Shown here piece after piece: positions 46,751-57,729 of a DNA stretch of 64,000 nt. This DNA is from Piliocolobus tephrosceles. Lineage: Eukaryota; Chordata; Mammalia; Primates; Cercopithecidae. Each line of letters starts with the position of its first letter. Positions within the stretch are counted from its first letter, which is position 1. Both the position numbers and the translations under genes were made by a program. The stretch spans positions 42,668,117 through 42,732,116 of the forward strand of contig NC_045443.1 in NCBI RefSeq assembly GCF_002776525.5, given 5' to 3'. Below the pieces are notes generated by a model, which searched no databases, had not been told where the DNA came from, and was given only the letters and a program-made list of their open reading frames with translations.

Positions 46751-47324
46751 AACACACACATACAAGTTTATTATCTTACAGTTCTGTGGGTTTAGAAGTC
46801 AAACACTGGTCTCACTTGTCTAAAGTCAAGGTGTCAGCAGAGTAGCATTACTTTCTGGAGACTTGAGGGAATAATTGGTTTCCTTGATTTTTCCCAGCAC
46901 CTAGAGACCAAGCACCTATGATTCCTTAGCTTATGAACTTTTCCTCAGTCTTTAAATCCAGCAAGTGGGTAGAGTTCTCACATGACACCACTCTGACCTT
47001 GCTTCTGTCTTCACATCACCTTCTCCAACTCTCTTCTTCTGCCTCTGTTTTCCACTTTGAAAAACACCTGTGGTTACATTAGGCTCACCTGGATAATCTG
47101 GGCTATTCTCCGTCAGGAGAGTAATAACCTTAATTTCATCTGCCATATTCATTCTCCTTGCTACGTAACATAATATATTTATTACAGGAGGTTCTGGGGA
47201 TTAGGATATGGACATCTTTGACGAGAGGTTAGGGGGAGGTGCATTATTCTGCCTACCATATCTGTCATCTCAGAAACTAATCAAACAAACAAAAACATTA
47301 AAGAAAGAAAAGAAGTAGAGGCTG

Positions 47325-47490
47325 GTGATTCTGGGCAAGTTACTCAACCTCTCTCTGCCTCTGTTTCTTTAACTGCAAAGTGGAGAGAATAATAGTGCCT
47401 ACCTCATAGGCTTGTTATAAGGATTATGTGTGCTAATGTTAGAAAGCACATAAAGCTGTGTCTGGCTTATGTTATAATCTTTTAAAAGAG
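47325..47490 (+). mobile_element. MIR, plus strand
   Basis: GGCAAGTTACTCAACCTCTC, AATAATAGTGCCTACCTCAT. Confidence 0.85.
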
Positions 47491-47519
47491 CAATGAGAGA
47501 GATTAAATAAGGCAAAGAC

Positions 47520-47960
47520 CTAAAACTGGCCATTGGATTTGTTAATTAGGCAATTAGTGGTTGTTACCACTGCAGTATTGGGGATATGGTGGTTGTAGAA
47601 GTCTAATTATTGTAAGATGGAGCTGAGAAAATTGGAGAACAGGAATAAACATTATTGTGAAGTAAATGTTTAAGAAAGGATAGAGAAAGAATGCTGGCAC
47701 CTTCTTAGTTAGAGGAAGATGGGAAGTTATAGGAGATCTGAACACACATGCTGTGGGGAAGGGGCTACTGGACAGAATGGCTGAATATATGAACAAGGGA
47801 ATAATGACAGTAAAATCCCAGACAAGAAGAAATAGACGTGATAACAGCTCAGATGTTGGCTTTAACTTTGAACTGGATTTTCTGAGTCTAGAGGGTAAGC
47901 TATGAGGGTGAATCTTAGGAATTAAACATAATTCCTTTCCTTGGCTTCTGTTCATCAGTA
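47520..47960 (-). mobile_element. L2-like fragment, minus strand
   Basis: Antisense L2-type phrases (ACTGGCCATTGGATTTG, then AGGCAATTAGTGG). The 133-codon minus frame inside is not a gene. Confidence 0.5.
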
Positions 47961-48395
47961 GGAATTACTCACAGGTCTCTAACTGAGGCTATGCCACCAG
48001 AGTTAGAGTTCTTGTCCATCATCCAATATTAAGGTGCCACACACTGTCATAGAGGTTACCTTCTTTCAAAGGAAAGTTCTGTTAGGTCTTTAAGAGTACA
48101 AGTTTAGAATTAGCAAGCAAAAATATCATCTCTTTGAAAATGGTTAATTTCATAAACAATATCTGTCCGTTTCAAAAGATTTTTCTGAAAGAAAAATGCA
48201 ACTAGGTATAAATTTATGTTAACAAACAGACTCTCTTTGTTATTTTAAACTTTTTATCATGGACATTTTCAAGCAAACATAAAGAGAATAATATAATAAA
48301 TCCCATGTACCCAGCACTTCAATAACTACCAGCCTATGACCAATTTTGTCTAGCTTATACTCCCCTCTCACCCCCACCTTCACCCCTAGTATTTT
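47961..48395. other. Unassigned sequence
   Basis: 48260-48350 (ACATAAAGAGAATAATATAA, CCCATGTACCCAGC) resembles a common old repeat that I cannot name. Confidence 0.4.
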
Positions 48396-48400
48396 AGGGC

Positions 48401-48761
48401 TGATATGGTTTGGCTGTGTCCCCACCCAAATCTCATCTTGAATTGTAGGTCCCATAATTCCCCCGTGTTGTAGGATGCACCGGTGGGAGATAATTGAATC
48501 ATGGGGGCAGTTTCCCCCATACTGTTCTCATGGTAGTAAATAAGTCTCACGAGATCTGATGGTTTTGTAAGGCATTTCTTTTTCCACTTGGCTGTCATTT
48601 TCTCTCTTGCCTGCTGCCATGATTTGCTCCTCCTTGCCTTCCACCATGACTGTGAGGCCTTCCCAGCCATGTGGAACTGTAAGTCCATTAAACCTCTTTC
48701 CTTTATAAATTACCCAGTCTCTGACATGTCTTTATTAGCAGTGTGAGATCAGACTAATAGA
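48401..48761 (+). mobile_element. Solo LTR, THE1-type, plus strand
   Basis: Starts TGATATGGTTTGGCTGTG and ends GACTAATAGA. The target duplication is AGGGC (48396-48400) versus AAGGC (48762-48766), one mismatch. No internal region is attached. Confidence 0.88.
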
Positions 48762-48769
48762 AAGGCAAA

Positions 48770-49335
48770 TAGGCATCTTTAAAAAAAAAAAACAAAAAAC
48801 AAAAAAACAGGACTTTGGCAAGGCACAGTGGATATGATTTTGAAAATGCAAGTGGTAAATAAAGAAACATTGAAGAAGAGAGGGAGAGTCATGGAACTCA
48901 TCCCGGGCAGGTGGAATCCTTTAGATGGCGATTTTTAAATGGGATGAATAAAATGGAAATTGATGGAGTTAAAACAAAGGTCTCAATACAACACTATTGA
49001 AGGCTGTGTGAACCAAAGAAAGCCCCTACTAGTCCTCGAACATGAAGGGGTTCCAAATATATTTTCTGTATTTCCCAGCTTGGAGAAATTTTGCAAGTCA
49101 GAAGGCAAATATTACAATGAGAAATCTAATCTCAAATTTCCTGGGGCAATAGCCAAGCAGATTAACCAAGATAAAAACAGAAATAGTGCCAGGGTTCCTT
49201 GGCTCAATCCCCTGCTGGGGACTCAAAGCCTTGTGTACACTAGTGGGTAATATGGTCAGGGGGTGGTAAAGAGAAATTCCTGTGACTCCTTGATACACGA
49301 GAGCCCCACACACTATGGCACTAAGATCCACTGGT
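48770..49335. other. Unassigned sequence, possibly ERV-derived
   Basis: A short A-rich run and an Alu-head trace (GGCAAGGCACAGTGG near 48818) come first. The rest may belong to the ERVL remnant that follows. Confidence 0.35.
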
Positions 49336-49937
49336 AGAGCCCTGACTTGGGCTACAATTAGATTGAAAGAACATAAAAATATAAAGGTTGATAGAATTAT
49401 GAAATTTGGAATGTTTAGTCAGGCTTTATGTAAAGTTTACCCTTTACCCAAATGTCTTATGTGAATGGATATTATGTCTGGCTGGGGAACACTTCTCTTA
49501 CTTTGTCTCATAAAACAGAAGGCATGTAAATATGCCCTTCAAGCAATATTAATTGGACATGCTAAATGGGAACCAGAAAGATTTCCTGAGCCCACATAGT
49601 ATAGAATAGAAGCTGGAGTGATATGAACGAATTCTCCATGCAATAGCCCTGTGTGGAGCCTAGACTGGGGCTTATGGCAAAAGCCTATGTACACCTTCCA
49701 GTGACAACTACTGGGTCTTTGAACTAGAGAATTTTCACTTGAGGGGCATTTACCACCTTGTGATGGGACATTATTTGAAGCTACCTATGACTGAAGGATA
49801 AAATAATCTTGAAACCTGAAATACCCACAATTTCTTGGTTGATGTCAGAGAAATGCTTTAGTGGGGATGGCAGTGTCCAGAAGAGTTCCATAATATAATG
49901 GAAATGGTTTATACAGGATCATGCCACCTGAAAATAT

Positions 49938-50416
49938 AGTCAGCCCTCAGTATCAGTGGGGGAACTGGTTCCAAGACCTCCAGTAGACACCAAAATCCTT
50001 GGATGACCAAGTCCCTTATATCAAATTGTGTCATATTTGCATATAACCTATACACATCTTTCTGTATACATTAAATCAACTCTAGATTACTTATAATACC
50101 TAATACAATGTAAACAATTGTTATACTGTATTATTTTTTCAATTTGTCTTCTTGTTATTGTATTGTTTTTACTTAAACAAAATTTTTATTTTTAATATTT
50201 AAAAAATTAATTTTAAGTAGAGATGGGGGTCTCTGCCCAGGCTGATCTCAAACCCTTGAGCTGAAGCAATCCTCCTGCCTTGGCCTCCGAAAGAGCTGGG
50301 ATCACAGGTGTGAGCAACTGTGCCTGGCCTCTTTACTTTTTTCCAAATATTTTTGATTCATGGTTGGTTAAATCTGTGTATGCAGAACCCATGTATACAA
50401 GGAGCAAACTATACTC
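49938..50416. mobile_element. MER2-like (Tigger-derived) DNA transposon with nested Alu arm
   Basis: Left end GTCAGCCCTCAGTATCAG, with GGTTCCAAGACCTCC and AAGTCCCTTATATC phrases. Right end is a decayed complement near AACCCATGTATACAAGG. TATA occurs at both borders, in line with TA target duplication. It sits inside the ERVL remnant. Confidence 0.7.
50207..50331 (-). mobile_element. Alu arm fragment, minus strand, inside MER2-like element
   Basis: One antisense arm ending CTGTGCCTGGCC. Confidence 0.8.
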
Positions 50417-51413
50417 ATAAGCAGGGAACCTCTTTCCCATATGACTGACTCAGGAACAGTGTGAGGAATTCCGGGGTTCTACAGTGCTCTATAAACCTCT
50501 CTTAACTAAGAGCTGCTTGGTTTGTAGATGGCAGTTCCAAGGTGAAAGGACAATATCATATTTGGAATGTTGCCACTCTGACTGAAGAAGATGAAAACAA
50601 ATCAGCTTGGTGGGTTGAATTGCAGGCTGTTTTCCTCATAGTGACAGAAGTGAATTGAACAGTGGTAAAAGCCAATATGTTTTTTACTGACTCATGGAGA
50701 GTGGACAGTGGCCTGGCCGCAGGGTGAGGCAGGACAACAATGGATACCTGGCCTATTAAAGGAATGCCCCTATGGGGCCCTACAGAAATCTGAGGGGTGC
50801 ATTAAAATAGGATAAGTCAATGCCCATCAGAAGAATGCCCTTCCAGGTTCAGAAGGTGACCGAAATCTACAGGCAGAAACCCCCATGTGCTCACTGAAGG
50901 TGGCCACCTGGGCCCATCAAATGAGTGGAGATGGGGGTACTCAGGTAATGTAGAGATGGGCTAAATCTAGACATGTCCCTTTTGCACCCTCTTAGGCACA
51001 AAATGGCAATAAGAATCGTTCTGTCTTCCAGCAAAAGAGACAGAGATGGCTGTGGGGCAGATTCCCTCATGGGAAGGCTCTAAACATAGCTGGCAGGTGA
51101 GACCAATGTGGGAAGCCCTGGGGATCTACAATGGTTCTTGACAGAAATACATAGTGGTTTTGGACTGGGCTTTGCTTACACAGTAAAAGATGCAAATGCT
51201 CAGAGTGCTATAGAAAAATCAGAACAGAAGATATTGCATGGATTTGGAATAAACTTGAGATCACCAGTTTTAGCACTGTTATCAAGTATAGTATTTATTG
51301 AGCATCTATTTATAACTGTGAATCTGGCACTATAATTTGAGTATTTGGCATGCAGAAATTCTTGAGCTCATCCATGAACTTAGGGGAAAAAATAAATAAA
51401 TAGAAAGTGTTAG

Positions 51414-51725
51414 GGCCAGGCGCGGTGGCTCAAGCCTGTAATCCCAGCACTTTGGGAGGCCGAGGCAGGCGGATCACGAGGTCAGGATATCGAGACCATC
51501 CTGGCTAACATGGTGAAACCCTGTCTCTACTAAAAAATACAAAAAGCTAGCCGGGCGAGGTGGCGGGTGCCTGTAGTCCCAGCTACTCAGGAGGCTGAGG
51601 CAGGAGAATGGCGTGAACCCTGGAGGCAGAGCTTGCAGTGAGCTGAGATCCGGCCACTGCACTCCAGCCTGCCCACAGAGCGAGACTCCGTCTCTCACAA
51701 AAAAAAAAAAAAAAAAAAAAAAACA
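51414..51725 (+). mobile_element. Young AluY, Old World monkey type
   Basis: Little-diverged AluY with GGCTCAAGCCTG at the head and GATCCGGCCACTGC in the right arm. TSD AGAAAGTGTT at 51402-51411 and 51726-51735. Long A-tail. Confidence 0.95.
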
Positions 51726-51735
51726 AGAAAGTGTT

Positions 51736-52137
51736 TAAACAGTTAAACCCTATGTTTAGAGTTTAACCAAACAAGGATTTAGTTAGGGTTTAACTTTGCT
51801 AAAGTCATTTTTGTTTCCTCAGGAGGAAGTCAAGTGAGACATCTGTCTTATATATGCCATTATACATGCCACTGTACAAAATATGGACACACAGTATTTG
51901 AGATTCATGTATCTTAAAGAATCAAAATGAGGACTTTGATGTTTTGAGTTTAATGTTTTGAAAGTGTTATTCCAAATATAGCAAATAGTCAATGAATAAG
52001 CAAATAAAAAGAAACACTCCAGATAATGGCAGCATCCTTCAGAGCCCTGCTGATTTATATATTTAACACTTAGCTAAGCACCTACTCTATGTGCAGCACT
52101 GTGCTGCGGTGCTGGGGAGAATATAGAGATCAATACC
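51736..52137. other. Unassigned sequence
   Basis: 52060-52130 (TAAGCACCTACTCTATGTGC, GGTGCTGGGGAGAATA) resembles an antisense L2 3' end; the rest is unassigned. Confidence 0.4.
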
Positions 52138-52153
52138 ACATGTTCTCAGTCTT

Positions 52154-52437
52154 TTTTTTTTTTTTTGAGGCGGAGTCTTGCTCTGTCCCAGTGCAGTGGC
52201 CGGATCTCAGCTCACTGCAAGCTCCGCCTCCTGGGTTTACGCCATTCTCCTGCCTCAGCCTCCGGAGTAGCTGAGACTACAGGCGCCCGCCACCTCGCCC
52301 AGCTAGTTTTTGTATTTTTAGTAGAGACGGGGTTTCACCGTGTTAGCCAGGATGGTCTCGATCTCCTGACCTCGTGATCCGCCCGTCTCGGCCTCCCAAA
52401 GTGCTGGGATTACAGGCTTGAGCCACCGTGCCCGGCC
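52154..52437 (-). mobile_element. Young AluY, Old World monkey type, minus strand
   Basis: Complement of the CCGGCCACTGC right arm (GCAGTGGCCGGATCTC) with a ~15-bp internal deletion. 16-bp TSD ACATGTTCTCAGTCTT at 52138-52153 and 52440-52455. Confidence 0.95.
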
Positions 52438-52455
52438 ATACATGTTCTCAGTCTT

Positions 52456-52980
52456 AACATTACCTAGAATTAGTTCTACTTTTGTTAGGAATAATATCAT
52501 TGTGGAACCTCTTTCTTAGATATTGTACAAGCCAGATCAATAGACACTCTTTATGTTCCTATAAAATGTAATGTGTAAATCAAACAAAATACTGTACTTA
52601 TGTGTATTTTTAGGTCTCCATGGATAAAAAAATGAACTGTATTTTCATCAGGTACATTTTATATATCAATGTATAACTCCCTGTCAAATCTCATGGGTCT
52701 AACATGCTGCTCTGTTTCATGCTTCACATCATCAGGGAAATATCTGAGAGGAGAAGGAACAGATTTAGGGTGTGTTAGTGATATTGGGCCACTAGCCATT
52801 TTCAGTGACTTTTCTCCCAACTTCTCCTGGGTCTATGAGAACAAAAAGAAAGGAACAACTTTTTCCATTGAAACAGGTTTTGGGGCTGTGAAGGAGTGTA
52901 TATTTCTCTGCAAAATAATCAAGTCATAGCTACTTTGAAGGAATCCTTCAGATACCAAACCAAGGAAAGAACCAGAAATA
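52456..52980. other. Unassigned sequence
   Basis: No repeat is recognised; an 86-codon plus frame (52669-52929) has no domain. Confidence 0.4.
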
Positions 52981-52998
52981 TAATTAAAAGAGTATGAT

Positions 52999-53125
52999 AG
53001 GGCAGGTGCAGTGTCTCACGCCTGTAATCTCAGCACTTTGTGCTGGATTGTGTGTAATCCCAGGAGTTTGAGACCAGTCTGGGCAACATAGTGAGACCCT
53101 GTATTCATTAAAAAATTAAAATAAA
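52999..53125 (+). mobile_element. Alu fragment A, plus strand, deleted
   Basis: Left arm with an internal deletion. Its 5' flank AATTAAAAGAGTATGATAGGG is nearly repeated before the Alu fragment at 54199. Confidence 0.85.
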
Positions 53126-53440
53126 GGCCAAGCGCAGTGGCTCACGCCTGTAATCCTAGCACTTTGGGAGGCCGAGGTGGGCAGATCACTTGAGGTCAGG
53201 AGTTCAAGACCAGCCTGGACAACATGGTGAAACCTTGTCTCTACTAAAAATACAAAAAATTAGCTGGGTGTGGTGGCATGTACCTGTAGTCCCAGCTATG
53301 CGGGAGGCTAAGGCAAGAGAATCACTTCAACCTGGGAGGCAGAGATTGCAGTGAGTTGAGATTGCACCACTGCACTCCAGCCTGGGTGACAAAATAAGAC
53401 TCTGTCTCTAAATAAATAAAGAAATACAAAAAATAAAAAT
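53126..53440 (+). mobile_element. Alu, plus strand
   Basis: AluS-like full dimer with an A-rich tail of AAATA units. Confidence 0.93.
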
Positions 53441-54184
53441 GTAAAAAAAGGATGGTAAAGACGTAGAGTTTATTATAATATGCTACAGTTTTTTTTTTTT
53501 TTTTTTTTTTGGTGTTCAAACAATATTTTTAAGGTCTCTTTAATAGACATGAAGTTACTTCTTATTAAAATACTGTGTACCACAATGTGAGTCTGAATAT
53601 CTTTGTTTTTGTTTTGTTATCTTTTAAACAAAATGCTACTTTTAATCTCATCAAGGAGTTAAGGCATATAATACAAGCTCTAAAAATTAAGTGCCAAAGT
53701 AAGAATTAAAAACAGTATATATTGTGCACTTATATAGTTTTATATGCAAATTTCTATATAGAAAATTATGTTTAAATAATATCCCTGTATTATGGATTTA
53801 AAGTGTATGCACCCTGGCAAAAAAATATGTCTCAGTATAACATGCCTGAGAAAAATATATGCAACAATAGTACAAAGGCCTAGAGGGGAGAAATTGAAGG
53901 GAACAATTGTGAGGTCCTCATACTTATATTCTCCCCCCCAAAAATAAAATATTATCCTACTGATATTATGCCAACTCTAGAAAATTCTAATTTTGGAAAC
54001 AGTACTACTTGGCATTGATCCTTTAAAGTCATGAAGGACATTAATTGTAATACTGAAATATATCTGAAATTTATCCTATTTAAGTGAAAAATAAAGATTA
54101 AAAATGACATATGTAGTGACCCACATTTTATTCACAACTGCACACACTGAAATATGAGGTAGTACTAAAGAATTAACCTTAATT
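53441..54184. other. Unassigned AT-rich sequence
   Basis: A poly-T of ~23 bases lies at 53490-53512; nothing else is recognised. Confidence 0.4.
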
Positions 54185-54198
54185 AAATAATTAAAAGA

Positions 54199-54335
54199 GT
54201 ACGATAGGGCAGGTGCAGTTATTCACACCTGTAATCCCAGTACTTTGTGAGGCCAAGGAGGGAAAATTACTTGAGCCCAGGAGTTTGAGTCCAGTCTGGG
54301 CAACATAGTGAGACATTGTATCTATTAAAAAAAGT
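54199..54335 (+). mobile_element. Alu fragment B, plus strand
   Basis: Single left arm. Its 5' flank and its GAGACCAGTCTGGGC-type text match the fragment at 52999 closely. Confidence 0.85.
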
Positions 54336-54524
54336 TGAGACTTGAAAATCATATTAAACACACATATAAATGGCTTAAGGAAAGCAAGGTATAAAATTGT
54401 CCCCCAAAGTTGTTACTAGACAGTTGAAAAGTTTGGCACTGCTGTTATTAACATGGAAGCAGAGGAAGACAGCTCTTTGTCACTGTCATGCCTCAACCTT
54501 AAATGAAAGGACCTGAAGTAGTCA

Positions 54525-55140
54525 ACAGTGTTGGCTCTGGTCCAGACTGCCAGGATGCAAATCCCATTTCCACTACTACTAAGGGTGTGATACTGGGTAA
54601 AATGCGTAACCATCTTTAAGACCTACTTCCCCATATGTAAAATGGAGATAATTATAGTACCTGCCTGTATTAATTCATTCTCGCACTGCTATAAAGAACT
54701 GCCTGATACTGGGTAAGTTACAAAGGAAAGAGGTTTAACTGACTCACACTTCAGCCTGGCTGGGGAGGCCTCATGAAACTTAGAATCATGGCAGAAGGTG
54801 AAGGGGAAGCAAGGCACCTTCTTCACAAGGCAGCAGGAAGAAGAAGTGCCAAGTGAAGCAGGGAAAAGCCCCTTCTAAAACCATCAGATCTCGTGAGAAC
54901 TCACTCACTATCACAAGAAAAGCAGGGGGGGAACTGCCCCCATTATTCAATTACTTCCACCTGGACTCTCCCTTGACACATGGGGATTATGGAGATTATA
55001 ATTCAAGATGAGTTTTGGGTGGGGAGACAAAGCCTAATCCTATCACTCCCTCATAGGGTTGTTGTGAGGATTAAATGAGATTAATATAAAGTACCTGACA
55101 CAGTGCCTGGCATATGGTAAGTGTATGATAATTATTAACT
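54525..55140 (+). mobile_element. MIR split by a MaLR LTR
   Basis: The MIR body at 54525-54660 ends ATAGTACCTGCC; its remaining 3' part resumes at 55051 (TCATAGGGTTGTTGTGAGG) to about 55140. The two halves join in register once the LTR is removed. Confidence 0.85.
54666..55045 (-). mobile_element. Solo LTR, MST/THE1-type (MaLR), minus strand
   Basis: 380 bp from TGTATTAATTC to CCTATCA. The 5-bp target duplication is CTGCC (54661-54665) versus CTCCC (55046-55050), one mismatch. Confidence 0.88.
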
Positions 55141-55700
55141 GTGGTTACTACGTTTGTTGTATGGATGGCCAGCTTTGGTGGAGAGACAAAATGTCTCTTC
55201 GATTAGAGAAAGAGTTTGGTTTAGAAACACCAATGTCCTTAGAGAGTCAATGGTGATAGAGCTCTCAGTCACAATTTTCAACCTTTATTATTTTAAGTCC
55301 TGCTAATCCCTTCAACTAAGAATTTAGGTTCTGCCGTGAACAAGAAGAGGGAAAATAAAGGCACAGCAAATTAATAGTAAAGCCAGGACTGTGCATTCTT
55401 CAACCTGTCATTATAACTATACTACACAGGGAAAGTCAGCTTTATACATTGTAAGCAACCCATCTGCCATTTACCCCATCTAGCAAATATTTATTGAGAA
55501 CTTAATATGTTTGAAGCAATATTCCAGGTGCTGGGGAAAATATGGGCAAAAATCTAGGGGAATTTAGTTTTTCTGCAATAGGAATATATACCATGAAATA
55601 TATACTTAGAACTTATGTTAGGTATTGAGAATGTAGGAATAAACTCAGTAGGAATAAACAAACTCAGCTTTCCCCCTATACTCTCGCAACATGCTTCAGA
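55141..55700. other. Mostly unassigned, with an L2 3'-end trace
   Basis: AAATATTTATTGAGAAC near 55487 and AGGTGCTGGGGAAAATA near 55528 look like antisense L2 3' end; the rest is unassigned. Confidence 0.45.
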
Positions 55701-55704
55701 GAAC

Positions 55705-56749
55705 AGATGTGTGAAGGTTTTCCCCCAGATATCCATATTTCCGTAGTGTTCACCAGCTGGGTGTCCTCTAATTCAATTCTGACACTATCTCCTTGGACAC
55801 AGCTCACATTCCACAGGTTATGGGCTCAATCCCATCTGACTGCTCTCTACTTCCAACACAAATCTCAAGCTCCAGGTTATTTTACCTGTGCACTGACCAA
55901 CCAGCTATAAATCAGGGTCTCCATGACCCCTCCCTTGGGTTCAATTAATTTACTGGAGCAGCTCACAGAACTCAAGAAAATACATTTACCAGTTTATTAC
56001 AAAGGATACAGATGAGAAGAGATGCATAGGGAAAGGTATGGGGGAAAGGGCATGGAACTCCAGGAACCTCCACATGTTCAGCTATCTGGAAGCCCCCCAA
56101 ACATAGCCTTTCTGTTTTTTTGTTTTTGTAAAAAAAAAACTTTATTACATAGGTGTGATTGATTCAACTCAGCCATTGGTGATCAACTCAACCTTCAGCC
56201 CCTCTCCCTTCCCAGGAGACTGGGGGGTGGGGCTGAAAGTCCCAACCCTCTAATCCTGCCTTTGTCTTTCCAGTGGCTAGGCCCCATCCTGAATCTACTA
56301 GGGACTGCTAGCCATCAGTCAACTCATTAGTGTAAAAAAAGACTCCCGGCCAGGCACGGTGGCTCAAGCCTGTAATCCCAGCACTTTGGGAGGCCGAGAC
56401 AGGCAGATCACGAGGTCAGGAGATCGAGACCATCCTGGTTAACTCAGTGAAACCCCATCTCTACTAAAAAATACAAAAAAACTGGCCGGGCAAGGTGGCG
56501 GGTGCCTGTAGTCCCAGCTACTCGGGAGGCTGAGGCAGGAGAATGGTGTAAACCTGGGAGGTGGAGCTTGCAGTGAGCTGAGATCCGGCCACTACACTCC
56601 AGCCTGGGCGACAGAGCGAGACTCCCTCTCAAAAAAAGAAAAAAAGAAAAAAAAAAAAGACTCCCACAACTTTGGACATTCCAAGGATTTTAGGAGTTTT
56701 ATGCCAGGAAATGGGACAAAGATCCAATAAATATTTCACAATATCACAG
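55705..56749 (-). mobile_element. Ancient LTR-like repeat, minus strand, with nested Alu
   Basis: A common old repeat by its phrases (CTATAAATCAGGGTCTCC, TTGATCACCAATGGC complement, CCAGGAAATGGGAC). On the minus strand it would begin TGTGATATTGTG at 56749. The family name and left border are uncertain. Confidence 0.55.
56348..56652 (+). mobile_element. Young AluY, Old World monkey type
   Basis: GGCTCAAGCCTG head and GATCCGGCCACTAC right arm. TSD AAAAAAGACTCCC at 56335-56347 and 56653-56665. Confidence 0.94.
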
Positions 56750-56853
56750 ATATACACAATAGAAATAGATGTGGTGTGCTTAGGATCCAATCTGTAGCCA
56801 ATGTAACTGAAATAATCAAAGATGCAAAATTAGTACACTGAACTGATAAGTAT

Positions 56854-57275
56854 TGTTAAATTAAGTTTAGTCTATAGCTGCCTCTTTACATATTTTAAGT
56901 TTGGCCTAAAGGTTTCACCATACATGCTGAAGTAACCTAACTGGTTGTGTACACAGGCTGTAACTTACTCCTGTAACAAGTAGCCATGCAGTCTCAGCCA
57001 ATCACAGCAGCCATACTTGCACCACTCATAGGCACAGACTGTTCAAACCCTGTTCAAAGAAGATAAACACAGATTATCTTATTTCTGTTTCTGTGCCTGA
57101 CTTCTAATGGCTATACATCACATTCCCTTTTTTGTCCATAAATCCTCTCTGACAACATGGCAGTGCTGGAGTTGCTCTGAGTCTATTCACATTGTGGGGC
57201 TGCCCAGTTGGTGAACACTTCTTTGTTAAATTAAACTCTCTTAAATTTAATTTGTCTGAAGTTTTTCTTTTGATA
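56854..57275 (+). mobile_element. Solo LTR, ERV1-like, plus strand
   Basis: 422 bp starting TGTTAAATTAAG and ending TTTTGATA, with the 4-bp duplication GTAT (56850-56853, 57276-57279). GTTAAATTAAACTC near 57226 holds an ATTAAA-type poly(A) signal. No internal sequence is attached. Confidence 0.8.
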
Positions 57276-57279
57276 GTAT

Positions 57280-57725
57280 ATGTATCAGTATAATTTGGTC
57301 TTAAAATAGGTTTTTAAAAAATTAAACTAGCACCAAATAAAAATTCATTGTGTATAACCAGTTAAATTAGAATAAAAAGCATCTCTGTGCCTTTAAGATG
57401 CGTATTGCTGAGATAAGTCATAAACCTAGAGTACACAATACTAAAGTATAGATAGTATCAACTGAGGAATGATAAGGTTCATAATTTTGGAAAGGAGAGC
57501 AGGGTAGCCATTCTGACAGGTTGGGAAGGATAACCTCTCTAGAAGCTGGAAGCAGACACTGAGAAAGGGGCAAAGGGAACAGGAATTTATGCTGAATGGG
57601 GTGGGGAGTGGGGTCAAATACACATATTCAATAAGTTATAGGCGTCAAATTTATGAAAGGAGAAACATGCACATGCATAATTTAGTTCCATGCTTCTCCC
57701 TGAGACTCAAGGTCAAAAATGGCTG
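57280..57725. other. Unassigned sequence
   Basis: No feature is recognised. Confidence 0.35.
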
Positions 57726-57729
57726 CATT

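Larger units (their letters stand above)
46048..47265 (-). mobile_element. MLT1-type LTR, minus strand, with two nested Alus
   Basis: Antisense MaLR LTR: GTTTCCAATTACCACTG at the left, TTTATTATCTTACAGTTCTG after the Alus, GTCTTCACATCACCTTCTCC near 47007, and GGTTCTGGGGATTAGGATATGG near 47190. The two Alus split it near its 3' end. Confidence 0.75.
49340..51290 (+). pseudogene. ERVL-like pol remnant (RNase H/integrase part)
   Basis: Many-times-interrupted translations in plus sense fit an ERVL pol: an RNase H-like stretch around 50515-50720 and an integrase-like stretch around 51040-51240 (one open piece at 51108-51335). The frame is full of stops and shifts, so nothing can be expressed. The family is known as old mammalian ERVs related to spumaviruses. 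It is interrupted by a MER2-like element at about 49938-50416. No flanking ERVL LTR was recognised. Confidence 0.6.

Noticed and set aside
47554..47955. 133-codon minus-strand frame
   Set aside because: It lies in L2-like antisense DNA and shows no domain.
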